Below are positions 25,501 to 36,299 of a stretch of DNA of 64,000 nt, piece after piece. Every line of letters starts with the position of its first letter. The first letter of the stretch is position 1. Location: assembly GCA_023053545.1 (NCBI GenBank), contig JAKZAN010000107.1:43369-107368 (forward strand), given 5' to 3'. Under the pieces are notes generated by a model. It was not told the DNA's origin and searched no databases. It saw only the letters and a list, made by a program, of their open reading frames with translations. The translations under genes and the position numbers were made by a program. This DNA comes from Lepidurus packardi. Its lineage: Eukaryota; Arthropoda; Branchiopoda; Notostraca; Triopsidae.

Positions 25501-27179
25501 GTTTGAACTAGTATCAACCAGTTTAAACCAGTTTAGACCTGTGTAAACCAGTTTATATCAGTTAAAACCAGTTTAGACCTGTTTACACCGGTATAAACCA
25601 GTTTATAATCTAGTTTTGACCAGTTTAAACCAGATTAAGCCAGTTTTAACCGGTTTAAACCAGTTTGAACTAGTATAAACCAGTTTACACCAGTTTAGAC
25701 CTGTGTAAACCAGTTTATACCATTTAGAACCAGTTTGGACCTGTTTACACCGGTGTAAACCAGTTTATAAACTAGCTTAAACCAGTTTAGACCTGTGTAA
25801 ACCAGTTTAAACCAGTTTGAACTAGTATAAACAAGTTTAAACCAGTGTAACACAGTTAATAAACTAGTTTAAACCAGTTTAGACCTGTTAAAAAAAATCA
25901 ACCAGTTTGAACTAGTATAAACCAGTTTAAACCAGTTTAGACCTGTGTAAACCAGTTTATACCAGTTAAAACCAGTTTAGACCTGTTTACACCGGTATAA
26001 ACCAGTTTATAATCTAGTTTTGACCAGTTTAAACCAGATTAAGCCAGTTTTAACCGGTTTAAACCAGTTTGAACTAGTATAAACCAGTCTATAAACTACC
26101 TTAAACCAGTTTAGACATGAGTAAACCAGTTTTGACATGAGTAGACAAGTCTAAACCAGTTTGAACTAGTATAAACCAGTTTAAACCAGTTTAGACCTGT
26201 GTAAACCAGTTTATGCCATTTAGAACCAGTTTAGACCTGTTAACAAAGGTATAAACCAGTTTATAAACTAATTTAAACCAGTTTAGACCTGTGTAAGCCA
26301 GTTTAAACCAGTTTAAACTAGTATAAACAAGTTTTAACCAGTGTAAAACAGTTAATAAACTAGTTTAAACCAGTTAAGACCTGTTTAGGCCTGGTTTAAA
26401 CCAGTTTAAGCCAGTTTAAGGCAGTTAAAAACGTTTAAACCAGTTTATAAACTAGTTAAAACAAGTTTAGACCTGTTAAAAAAATTTCAACCAGTTTGAA
26501 CTAGCATAAACCAGTTTAAACCTTTGTAAACCAGTTTATACCAGTTAAAACCAGTTTAGACCTGTTTACACCGGTATAAACCAGTTTATAATCTGGTTTT
26601 GACCAGTTTAAACCAGATTAAGCCAGTTTTAAACGGCTTAAACCAGTTTGAACTAGTATAAACCAGTTTGAACTAGTATAAACCAGTTTAAACCAGTTTA
26701 GACCTGTGTAAACCAGTTTATACCATTTAGAACCAGTTTAGACCTGTTTACACCGGTATAAACCAGTTTATAAACTAGCTTAAACCAGTTTAGACCTGTG
26801 TAAACCAGTTTAAACCAGTTTGAACTAGTATAAACAAGTTTAAACCAGTGTAACACAGTTAATAAACTAGTTTAAACCAGTTTAGACCTGTTAAAAAAAT
26901 TTAAACCAGTTTGAACTAGTTTATACCAGTTAAAACCAGTTTAGACCTGTTTACACCGGTATAAACCAGTTTATAATCTAGTTTTAACCAGTTTAAACCA
27001 GATTAAGCCAGTTTTAACCGGTTTAAACCAGTTTGAACTAGTATAAACCAGTTTATAAACTACGTTAAACCAGTTTAGACATGAGTAAACCAGTTTAGAC
27101 ATGAGTAGACCAGTTTAAACCAGTTTGAACTAGTATAAACCAGGTTAAACCAGTGTAAAACAGTTAATAAACTAGTTTA

Positions 27180-30100
27180 AACCAGTTAAGACCTGTTTAG
27201 GCCTGGTTTAAACCAGTTTAAGCCAGTTTAAGCCAGTTAAAAACGTTTTAAACCAGTTTATAAACTAGTTAAAACAAGTTTAGACCTGTTAAAAAAATTT
27301 CAACCAGTTTGAACTAGTATCAACCAGTTTAAACCAGTTTAGACCTGTGTAAAACAGTTTATACCAGTTAAAACCAGTTTAGACCTGTTTACACCGGTAT
27401 AAACCAGTTTATAATCTAGTTTTGACCAGTTTAAACCAGATTAAGCCAGTTTTAACCGGTTTAAACCAGTTTGAACTAGTATAAACCAGTTTACACCAGT
27501 TTAGACCTGTGTAAACCAGTTTATACCATTTAGAACCAGTTGGACCTGTTTACACCGGTGTAAACCAGTTTATAAACTAGCTTAAACCAGTTTGGACCTG
27601 TGTAAACCAGTTTAAACCAGTTTGAACTAGTATAAACAAGTTTAAACCAGTGTAACGCAGTTAATAAACTAGTTTAAACCAGTTTAGACCTGTGTAAACC
27701 AGTTTATGCCAGTTAAAACCAGTTTAGACCTGTTTACACCGGTATAAACCAGTTTATAATCTAGTTTTGACCAGTTTAAACCAGATTAAGCCAGTTTTAA
27801 CCGGTTTAAACCAGTTTGAACTAGTATAAACCAGTCTATAAACTACCTTAAACCAGTTTAGACATGAGTAAACCAGTTTTGACATGAGTAGACCAGTCTA
27901 AACCAGTTTGAACTAGTATAAACCAGTTAAAACCAGTTAAGACCTGTTTACACCGGTATAAACCAGTTTATAATCTGGTTTTGACCAGTTTAAATCAGAT
28001 TAAGCCAGTTTTAACCGGCTTAAACCAGTTTGAACTAGTATAAACAAGTTTAAACCAATGTAACACAGTTAATAAACTAGTTTAAACCAGTTTAGACCTG
28101 TTAAAAAAATTTAAACCAGTTTGAACTAGTTTATACCAGTTAAAACAAGTTTAGACCTGTTTACACCGGTATAAACCAGTTTATAATCTAGTTTTAACCA
28201 GTTTAAACCATATTAAGCCAGTTTTAACCGGTTTAAACCAGTTTGAACTAGTATAAACCAGTTTATAAACTACGTTAAACCAGTTTAGACATGAGTAAAC
28301 CAGTTTAGACATGAGTAGACCAGTTTAAACCAGTTTGAACTAGTATAAACCAGGTTAAGCCAGTGTAAAACAGTTAATAAACTAGTTAATTAATTAGTTA
28401 ATTAACTAGTTAATAAACAAGCTTAGACCTGTTAAAAAAAATTTAAACCAGTTTGAACTAGTATAAACCAGTATAAACCAGTTTAGACCTGTGTAAACCA
28501 GTTTATACCATTTAGAACCAGTTTAGACCTGTTTACACCGGTATAAACCAGTTTATGAACTAGCTTAAACCAGTTTAGACCTGTTTACACCGGTATAAAC
28601 CAGTTTATGAACTCGCTTAAACCAGTTTATACCTGTGTAAACCAGTTTAAACCAGTTTGAACTAGTATAAACAAGTTTAAACCAGTGTAAAACAGTTAAT
28701 AAACTAGTTTAAACCAGTTTAGACCTGTTTAGGCCTGGTTTAAACCAGTTTAAGCCAGTTAAAAACGTTTTAAACCAGTTTATAAACTAGTTTGAACAAG
28801 TTTAGACCTGTTAAAAAAATTTCAACCAGTTTGAACTAGTATCAACCAGTTTAAACCAGTTTAGACCTGTGTAAACCAGTTTATACCAGTTAAAACCAGT
28901 TTAGACCTGTTTACACCGGTATAAACCAGTTTATAATCTAGTTTTGACCAGTTTAAACCAGATTAAGCCAGTTTTAACCGGTTTAAACCAGTTTGAACTA
29001 GTATAAACCAGTTTACACCAGTTTAGACCTGTGTAAACCAGTTTATACCATTTAAAACCAGTTTGGACCTGTTTACACCGGTGTAAACCAGTTTATAAAC
29101 TAGCTTAAACCAGTTTGGACCTGTGTAAACCAGTTTAAACCAGTTTGAACTAGGATAAACAAGTTTAAACCAGTGTAACACAGTTAATAAACTAGTTAAA
29201 ACAAGTTTAGACCTGTTAAAAAAATTTCAACCAGTTTGAACTAGCATAAACCAGTTTAAACCTTTGTAAACCAGTTTATACCAGTTAAAACCAGTTTAGA
29301 CCTGTTTACACCGGTATAAACCAGTTCATAATCTGGTTTTGACCAGTTTAAACCAGATTAAGCCAGTTTTAAACGGCTTAAACCAGTTTGAACTAGTATA
29401 AACCAGTTTAAACCAGTTTAGACCTGTGTAAACCAGTTTATACCATTTAGAACCAGTTTAGACCTGTTTACACCGGTATAAACCAGTTTATAAACTAGCT
29501 TAAACCAGTTTAGACCTGTGTAAACCAGTTTAAACCAGTTTGAACTAGTATAAACAAGTTTAAACCAGTGTAACACAGTTAATAAACTAGTTTAAACCAG
29601 TTTAGACCTGTTAAAAAAATTTAAACCAGTTTGAACTAGTTTATACCAGTTAAAACCAGTTTAGACCTGTTTACACCGGTATAAACCAGTTTATAATCTA
29701 GTTTTAACCAGTTTAAACCAGATTAAGCCAGTTTTAACCGGTTTAAACCAGTTTGAACTAGTATAAACCAGTTTATAAACTACGTTAAACCAGTTTAGAC
29801 ATGAGTAAACCAGTTTAGACATGAGTAGACCAGTTTAAACCAGTTTGAACTAGTATAAACCAGGTTAAACCAGTGTAAAACAGTTAATAAACTACTTAAA
29901 CCAGTTAAGACCTGTTTAGGCCTGGTTTAAACCAGTTTAAGCCAGTTTAAGCCAGTTAAAAACGTTTTAAACCAGTTTATAAACTAGTTAAAACAAGTTT
30001 AGACCTGTTAAAAAAATTTCAACCAGTTTGAACTAGTATAAACCAGTTTAAACCAGTTTAGACCTGTGTAAACCAGTTTATACCAGTTAAAACCAGTTTA

Positions 30101-31620
30101 GACCTGTTTTTTCCACCGGTATAAACCAGTTTATAATCTAGTTTTGACCAGTTTAAACCAGATTAAGCCAGTTTTAACCGGTTTAAACCAGTTTGAACTA
30201 GTATAAACCAGTCTATAAACTACCTTAAAACAGTTGAGACATGAGTAAACCAGTTTTGACATGAGTAGACCAGTCTAAACCAGTTTGAACTAGTATAAAC
30301 AAGTTTAAACCAGTGTAACACAGTTAATAAACTAGTTTAAACCAGTTTAGACCTGTTAAAAAAATTTCAACCAGTTTGAACTAGTATAAACCAGTTTAAA
30401 CCAGTTTAGACCTGTGTAAACCAGTTTATGCCAGTTAAAACCAGTTTAGACCTGTTTACACCGGTATAAACCAGTTTATAATCTAGTTTTGACCAGTTTA
30501 AACCAGATTAAGCCAGTTTTAACCGGTTTAAACCAGTTTGAACTAGTATAAACCAGTCTATAAACTACCTTAAACCAGTTGAGACATGAGTAAACCAGTT
30601 TTGACATGAGTAGACCAGTCTAAACCAGTTTGAACTAGTATAAACCAGTTTAAACCAGTTTAGACCTGTGTAAACCAGTTTATGCCATTTAGAACCAGTT
30701 TAGACCTGTTTACAAAGGTATAAACCAGTTTATAAACTAGCTTAAACCAGTTTAGACCTGTGTAAACCAGTTTAAACCAGTTTGAACTAGTATAAACAAG
30801 TTTAAACCAGTGTAAAACAGTTAATAAACTAGTTTAAACCAGTTAAGACCTGTTTAGGCCTGGTTTAAACCAGTTTAAGCCAGTTTAAGCCAGTTAAAAA
30901 CGTTTTAAACCAGTTTATAAACTAGTTAAAACAAGTTTAGACCTGTTAAAAAAATTTCAACCAGTTTGAACTAGTATCAACCAGTTTAAACCAGTTTAGA
31001 CCTGTGTAAAACAGTTTATACCAGTTAAAACCAGTTTAGACCTGTTTACACCGGTATAAACCAGTTTATAATCTAGTTTTGACCAGTTTAAACCAGATTA
31101 AGCCAGTTTTAACCGGTTTAAACCAGTTTGAACTAGTATAAACCAGTTTACACCAGTTTAGACCTGTGTAAACCAGTTTATACCATTTAGAACCAGTTGG
31201 ACCTGTTTACACCGGCGTAAACCAGTTTATTAACTAGCTTAAACCATTTTGGACCTGTGTAAACCAGTTTAAACCAGTTTGAACTAGTATAAACAAGTTT
31301 AAACCAGTGTAACGCAGTTAATAAACTAGTTTAAACCAGTTTAGACCTGTTAAAAAAATTTCAACCAGTTTGAACTAGTATAAACCAGTTTAAACCAGTT
31401 TAGACCTTGTAAACCAGTTTATGCCAGTTAAAACCAGTTTAGACCTGTTTACACCGGTATAAACCAGTTTATAATCTAGTTTTGACCAGTTTAAACCAGA
31501 TTAAGCCAGTTTTAACCGGTTTAAACCAGTTTGAACTAGTATAAACCAGTCTATAAACTACCTTAAACCAGTTTAGACATGAGTAAACCAGTTTTGACAT
31601 GAGTAGACCAGTCTAAACCA
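27180..31620. repeat. Higher-order satellite duplication with 3.66-kb spacing
   Basis: The private variant GTGTAAAACAGTTTATACC occurs at about 27347 and 31004. It is followed in both copies by the shortened word CCAGTTGGACCTG (near 27536 and 31193) and by GTAACGCAG (near 27652 and 31309). All are separated by about 3,657 bp, so the two stretches descend from one block. Confidence 0.65.
28381..28410. repeat. AT-rich inverted repeat at a satellite junction
   Basis: The arms ACTAGTTAATTA (28381-28392) and TAATTAACTAGT (28399-28410) are perfect reverse complements around a 6-bp spacer, ATTAGT. The satellite on the left stops at a TTAATAAACTAG word and resumes on the right at the AACAAGCTTAGACC word, skipping the words normally found between. 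It looks like a local rearrangement joint expanded by TTAA slippage. Confidence 0.75.
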
Positions 31621-34600
31621 GTTTGAACTAGTATAAACCAGTTAAAACCAGTTTAGACCTGTTTACACCGGTATAAACCAGTTTATAATCTGGTTTTGAC
31701 CAGTTTAAACCAGATTAAGCCAGTTTTAACCGGCTTAAACCAGTTTGAACTAGTATAAACCAGTTTAAACCAGTTTAGACCTGTGTAAACCAGTTTAGAC
31801 CTGTGTAAACCAGTTTATACCATTTAGAACCAGTTTAGACCTGTTTACACCGGTGTAAACCAGTTTATAAACAGTTTGAACTAGTATAAACAAGTTTAAA
31901 CCAATGTAACACAGTTAATAAACTAGTATAAACCAGTTTAGACCTGTTAAAAAAATTTAAACCAGTTTGAACTAGTTTATACCAGTTAAAACCAGTTTAG
32001 ACCTGTTTACACCGGTATAAACCAGTTTATAATCTGGTTTTGACCAGTTTAAACCAGATTAAGCCAGTTTTAACCGGTTTAAACCAGTTTGAACTAGTAT
32101 AAACCAGTCTATAAACTACCTTAAACCAGTTTAGACATGAGTAAACCAGTTTTGACATGAGTAGACCAGTCTAAACCAGTTTGAACTAGTATAAACCAGT
32201 TTAAACCAGTTTAGACCTGTGTAAACCAGTTTATGCCATTTAGAACCAGTTTAGACCTGTTTACAAAAGTAAAACCAGTTTATAAACTAGCTTAAACCAG
32301 TTTAGACCTGTGTAAACCAGTTTAAACCAGTTTGAACTAGTATAAACAAGTTTAAACCAGTGTAAAACAGTTAATAAACTAGTTTAAACCAGTTAAGACC
32401 TGTTTAGGCCTGGTTTAAACCAGTTTAAGCCAGTTTAAGACAGTTAAAAACGTTTTAAACCAGTTTATAAACTAGTTAAAACAAGTTTAGACCTGTTAAA
32501 AAAATTTTAACCAGTTTGAACTAGTATAAACCAGTTTAAACCTTTGTAAACCAGTTTATACCAGTTAAAACCAGTTTAGACCTGTTTACACCGGTATAAA
32601 CCAGTTTATAATCTGGTTTTGACCAGTTTAAACCAGATTAAGCCAGTTTTAACCGGCTTAAACCTGTCTGAACTAGTATAAACCAGTTTAAACCAGTTTA
32701 TACCATTTAGAACCAGTTTAGACCTGTTTACACCGGTATAAACCAGTTTATAAACTAGCTTAAACCAGTTTAGACAAGTGTAAACCATTTTAAACCATTT
32801 TGAACTAGTATAAACAAGTTTAAACCAGTGTAACACAGTTAATAAACTAGTTTAAACAAGTTTAGACCTGTTAAAAGAATTTAAACCAGTTTGAATTAGT
32901 TTATACCAGTTAAAACCAGTTTAGACCTGTTTACACCTTTATAAACCAGTTTATAATCTAGTTTTAACCAGTTTAAACCAGATTAAGCCAGTTTTAACCG
33001 GTTTAAACCAGTTTGAACTAGTATAAACCAGTTTATATACTACGTTAAACCAGTTTAGACATGAGTAAACCAGTTTAGACATGAGTAGACCAGTTTAAAC
33101 CAGTTTGAACTAGTATAAACCAGGTTAAACCAGTGTAAAACAGTTAATAAACTAGTTTAAACCAGTTTAGACCTTTTTAAGCCTGGTTTAAACCAGTTTA
33201 AGCCAGTTAAAAACGGTTTAAACCAGTTTATAAACTAGCTTAAACAAGCTTAGACCTGTTAAAAAAAATTTAAACCAGTTTGAACTAGTATAAACCAGTA
33301 TAAACCAGTTTAGACCTGTGTGAACCAGTTTATACCATTTAGAACCAGTTTAGACCTGTTTACACCGGTATTAACCAGTTTATGAAGTAGCTTAAACCAG
33401 TTTAGACCTGTTTACACCGGTATAAACCAGTTTATGAACTCGCTTAAACCAGTTTAGACCTGTGTAAACCAGTTTAAACCAGTTTGAACTAGTATAAACA
33501 AGTTTAAACCAGTTTAAAACAGTTAATAAACTAGTTTAAACCAGTTTAGACCTGTTTAGGCCTGGTTTAAACCAGTTTAAGCCAGTTAAAAACGTTTTAA
33601 ACCAGTTTATAAACTAGTTTGAACAAGTTTAGACCTGTTAAAAAAATTTCAACCAGTTTGAACTAGTATCAACCAGTTTAAACCAGTTTAGACCTGTGTA
33701 AACCAGTTTTTACCAGTTAAAACCAGTTTAGACCTGTTTACACCGGTATAAACCAGTTTATAATCTAGTTTTGACCAGTTTAAACCAGATTAAGCCAGTT
33801 TTAACCGGTTTAAACCAGTTTGAACTAGTATAAACCAGTTTACACCAGTTTAGACCTGTGTAAACCAGTTTATACCATTTAGAACCAGTTTGGACCTGTT
33901 TACACCGGTGTAAACCAGTTTATAAACTAGCTTAAACCAGTTTGGACCTGTGTAAACCAGTTTAAACCAGTTTGAACTAGTATAAACAAGTTTAAACCAG
34001 TGTAACACAGTTAATAAACTAGTTTAAACCAGTTTAGACCTGTTAAAAAAATTTCAACCAGTTTGAACTAGTATAAACCAGTTTAAACCAGTTTAGACTT
34101 GTGTAAACCAGTTTATGCCAGTTAAAACCAGTTTAGACCTGTTTACACCGGTATAAACCAGTTTATAATCTAGTTTTGACCAGTTTAAACCAGATTAAGC
34201 CAGTTTTAACCGGTTTAAACCAGTTTGAACTAGTATAAACCAGTCTATAAACTACCCGAAACCAGTTTAGACATGAGTAAACCAGTTTTGACATGAGTAG
34301 ACCAGTCTAAACCAGTTTGAACTAGTATAAACCAGTTTAAACCAGTTTAGACCTGTGTAAAAAAGTTTATGCCATTTAGAACCAGTTTAGACCTGTTTAC
34401 ACCGGTATAAACCATTTTATAATCTAGTTTTGACCAGTTTAAAACATATTAAGCCAGCTTTAACCGGTTTAAACCAGTTTTAACAAGTATATACCAGTTT
34501 ACACCAGTTTAGACCTGTGTAAACCAGTTTATACCATTTAGAACCAGTTTGGACCTGTTTACACCGGTGTAAACCAGTTTATAAACTAGCTTAAACCAGT

Positions 34601-34756
34601 TTAGACCTGTGTAAACCAGTTTAAACCAGTTTGAACTAGTATAAACAAGTTTAAACCAGTTTAGACCTGTTCAAAAAATTTCAACCAGTTTGAACTAGTA
34701 TAAACCAGTTTAAACCAGTTTAGACCTGTATAAACCAGTTTATACCAGTTAAAACC

Positions 34757-35605
34757 CAATCCAGTCCGTACAGCGTAGCTAGACAGACGTGTATACAGGC
34801 AGCGAGTGAGAATAAAGAGAAATTTAGCAAAGTTAATAGTTATTGTGTTTTTGTTGCATGGGGTTGTGTTCAAATTGTTATATTGTTGGTTCTTGTGGTG
34901 ATAATCATTGTTTTTGTTGATTTATTTGTGGTGTGAGGCAGAGGGTGATCAGCCCAGGCTGATGACAGCTGTTGAGTTTGTGACAGAAGATTGATATAAT
35001 TTGAAGGTTGTTTTTGGTTGTGGGAATATTTGTTCGGGTGTGATAAGGTGTTATAAAGGTGTTTTTGTGTGGTTTATATCAAATAGGGAAAGAAATAAGT
35101 GAAATTAGTGAAAGACAACAGACGTGGCAGGGTGTGGTGCTGTGGCGCTAACATCTGGACGACGTAGTAGAGCGGCGTGGCTTAGGCGCGCTAGCACCTG
35201 GACAGCAGTGTAGAGGGGCGTGGCACAACTCCACAAAACGCTACGGGATACATAGGGCACTGTTTTGTCTGTATTGCTTTACCGGGTTGATTATTGGGTG
35301 GTGTTAAAGAGTGAATTATTTCTATTTTGCAAATATATAGCGATAGTTTGGTGGAGTGACGAAGACAACGACTCAAAGGGAGTTGGTTGTACGGATCACG
35401 GAAAAAGTCCAGATTCGATAGGTATGGAGGACGAGAGTGTTCAGTCAAGCGATGATGAAATTATTATGGTTAAGAAAAAGGGTAAGGAGAAGGGCAGAGC
35501 AAAGGGAAAGTTAAAGGGAGGGGCAGAAAAGGTGGCAAACGATATGGAGGAAGAAGTTGGTACGGAGATGGAAGTAGCAGTAGGGGAACAACAGGAAGAT
35601 GAAGA
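34757..35605 (+). mobile_element. 5' fragment of an I-superfamily non-LTR element
   Basis: This is the 5' UTR and the first ~60 codons of ORF1, matching 42869-43717 base for base except one noticed substitution. It stops abruptly after GAAGATGAAGA, and the satellite resumes at about 35608. Target-primed insertions normally lose their 5' end; this copy has kept the 5' end and lost the 3' end, so it was cut by a later deletion or unequal exchange. Apart from the ORF1 start, its ~670 bp of leader holds no gene I can support. Confidence 0.88.
34758..34791 (+). promoter_or_regulatory. Putative internal promoter (Inr + DPE) of the 5' fragment
   Basis: The element's first bases give CCAATC, an imperfect initiator with A at 34758 as +1. 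AGACGTG starts at 34785, exactly +28, where the downstream promoter element of TATA-less insect non-LTR elements lies. The same pair is in the full-length copy. The start site is inferred. Confidence 0.5.
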
Positions 35606-35663
35606 ATGTTTAAACCAGATTAAGCCAGTTTTAACCGGTTTAAACAAGTTTGAACTAGTATAA
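35424..35663 (+). pseudogene. Truncated ORF1 start fused to satellite
   Basis: The ATG at 35424 (GGTATGGAGG context) corresponds to 43536 in the full-length element. About 60 codons of acidic/lysine-rich ORF1 N-terminus are kept. The frame then runs into the satellite at ~35606 and ends at a stop at 35661-35663. The translated tail is satellite peptide with no meaning. This is a relic of the Gag-like protein and lacks all zinc knuckles. Confidence 0.8.
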
Positions 35664-36299
35664 ACCAGTCTATAAACTACCTTAAACCAGTTTAGACATG
35701 AGTAAACCAGTTTTGACATGAGTAGACCAGTCTAAACCAGTTTGAACTAGTATAAACCAGTTTAAACCAGTTTAGACCTGTGTAAACCAGTTTATGCCAT
35801 TTAGAACCAGTTTAGACCTGTTTACAAAGGTATAAACCAGTTTATAAACTAGCTTAAACCAGTTTAGACCTGTGTAAACAGTTTAAACCAGTTTGAACTA
35901 GTATAAACAAGTTTAAACCAGTGTAAAACAGTTAATAAACTAGTTTAAACCAGTTAAGACCTGTTTAGGCCTGGTTTAAGCCAGTTTAAGCCAGTTTAAG
36001 CCAGTTAAAAACGTTTCAAACCAGTTTATAAACTAGTTAAAACAAGTTTAGACCTGTAAAAAAAATTTCAACCAGTTTGAATTAGTATAAACCAGTTTAA
36101 ACCTTTGTAAACCAGTTTATAAACTAGCTTAAACCAGTTTAGACCTGTGTAAACCAGTTTAAACCAGTTTGAACTAGTATAAACAAGTTTAAACCAGTGT
36201 AACACAGTTAATAAACTAGTTTAAACCAGTTTAGACCTGTTAAAAAAATTTCAACCAGTTTGAACTAGTATAAACCAGTTTAAACCAGTTTAGACCTGT

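Larger units (their letters stand above)
4772..34756. repeat. Decamer satellite, array A (~30 kb)
   Basis: This is continuous tandem repetition of a unit about 10 bp long with consensus AAACCAGTTT. In long runs the repeated CCAG core falls every 10 bases, with occasional 1-2 base slips. Variant decamers recur in fixed order as 'words': GAACTAGTAT, AGACCTGTGT, ACACCGGTAT, ATACCAGTTA, AAGCCAGTTT, AGGCCTGGTT, AGACATGAGT, and a poly-A word (GTTAAAAAAATTT). Adjacent consensus units create the palindrome GTTTAAAC. There is no gene. Open minus-strand stretches such as 32606-32836 arise because three decamers make 30 bp and so keep a frame open; they translate to repetitive WFKLVYT-like peptide. The array begins directly at the BEL LTR and ends directly at the 5' end of an I-type element fragment. 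Confidence 0.98.
34381..35605. repeat. Segmental duplication, copy 1 (partner 42493-43717)
   Basis: This stretch matches 42493-43717 at a constant offset of 8,112 bp. It includes about 376 bp of satellite with private variants (ACCATTTTATAATC, AAAACATATTAAGCC, GTTCAAAAAATTTC) and the first ~850 bp of an I-type element. In the element part I noticed one base difference (C at 35173, G at 43285). Shared private satellite variants upstream show that the two element copies come from one insertion, not two. Confidence 0.9.

Noticed and set aside
32606..32836. Minus-strand open frame of 76 codons rich in WFKLVYT motifs
   Set aside because: It is a translation of satellite decamers; three 10-bp units keep the frame open. 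No start context or conserved domain, and the peptide repeat mirrors the DNA repeat.
4772..34756. CRISPR-like array of short direct repeats
   Set aside because: There are no unique spacers; the repeats are contiguous decamers with graded variants, and the context is eukaryotic.
4772..34756. Telomeric repeat
   Set aside because: The unit is not TTAGG or a G-rich derivative and shows no strand G-bias. A subtelomeric place remains possible but is not shown.
34661..34873. Minus-strand open frame of 70 codons, also at 42773-42985
   Set aside because: It crosses from the I-type element 5' UTR into satellite on the antisense strand, so it is present twice only because the segment is duplicated.
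35191..35448. Identical 85-codon antisense frames at 35191-35448 and 43303-43560
   Set aside because: They are antisense to the I-type 5' UTR and ORF1 start. Identity reflects the recent duplication, not coding constraint.
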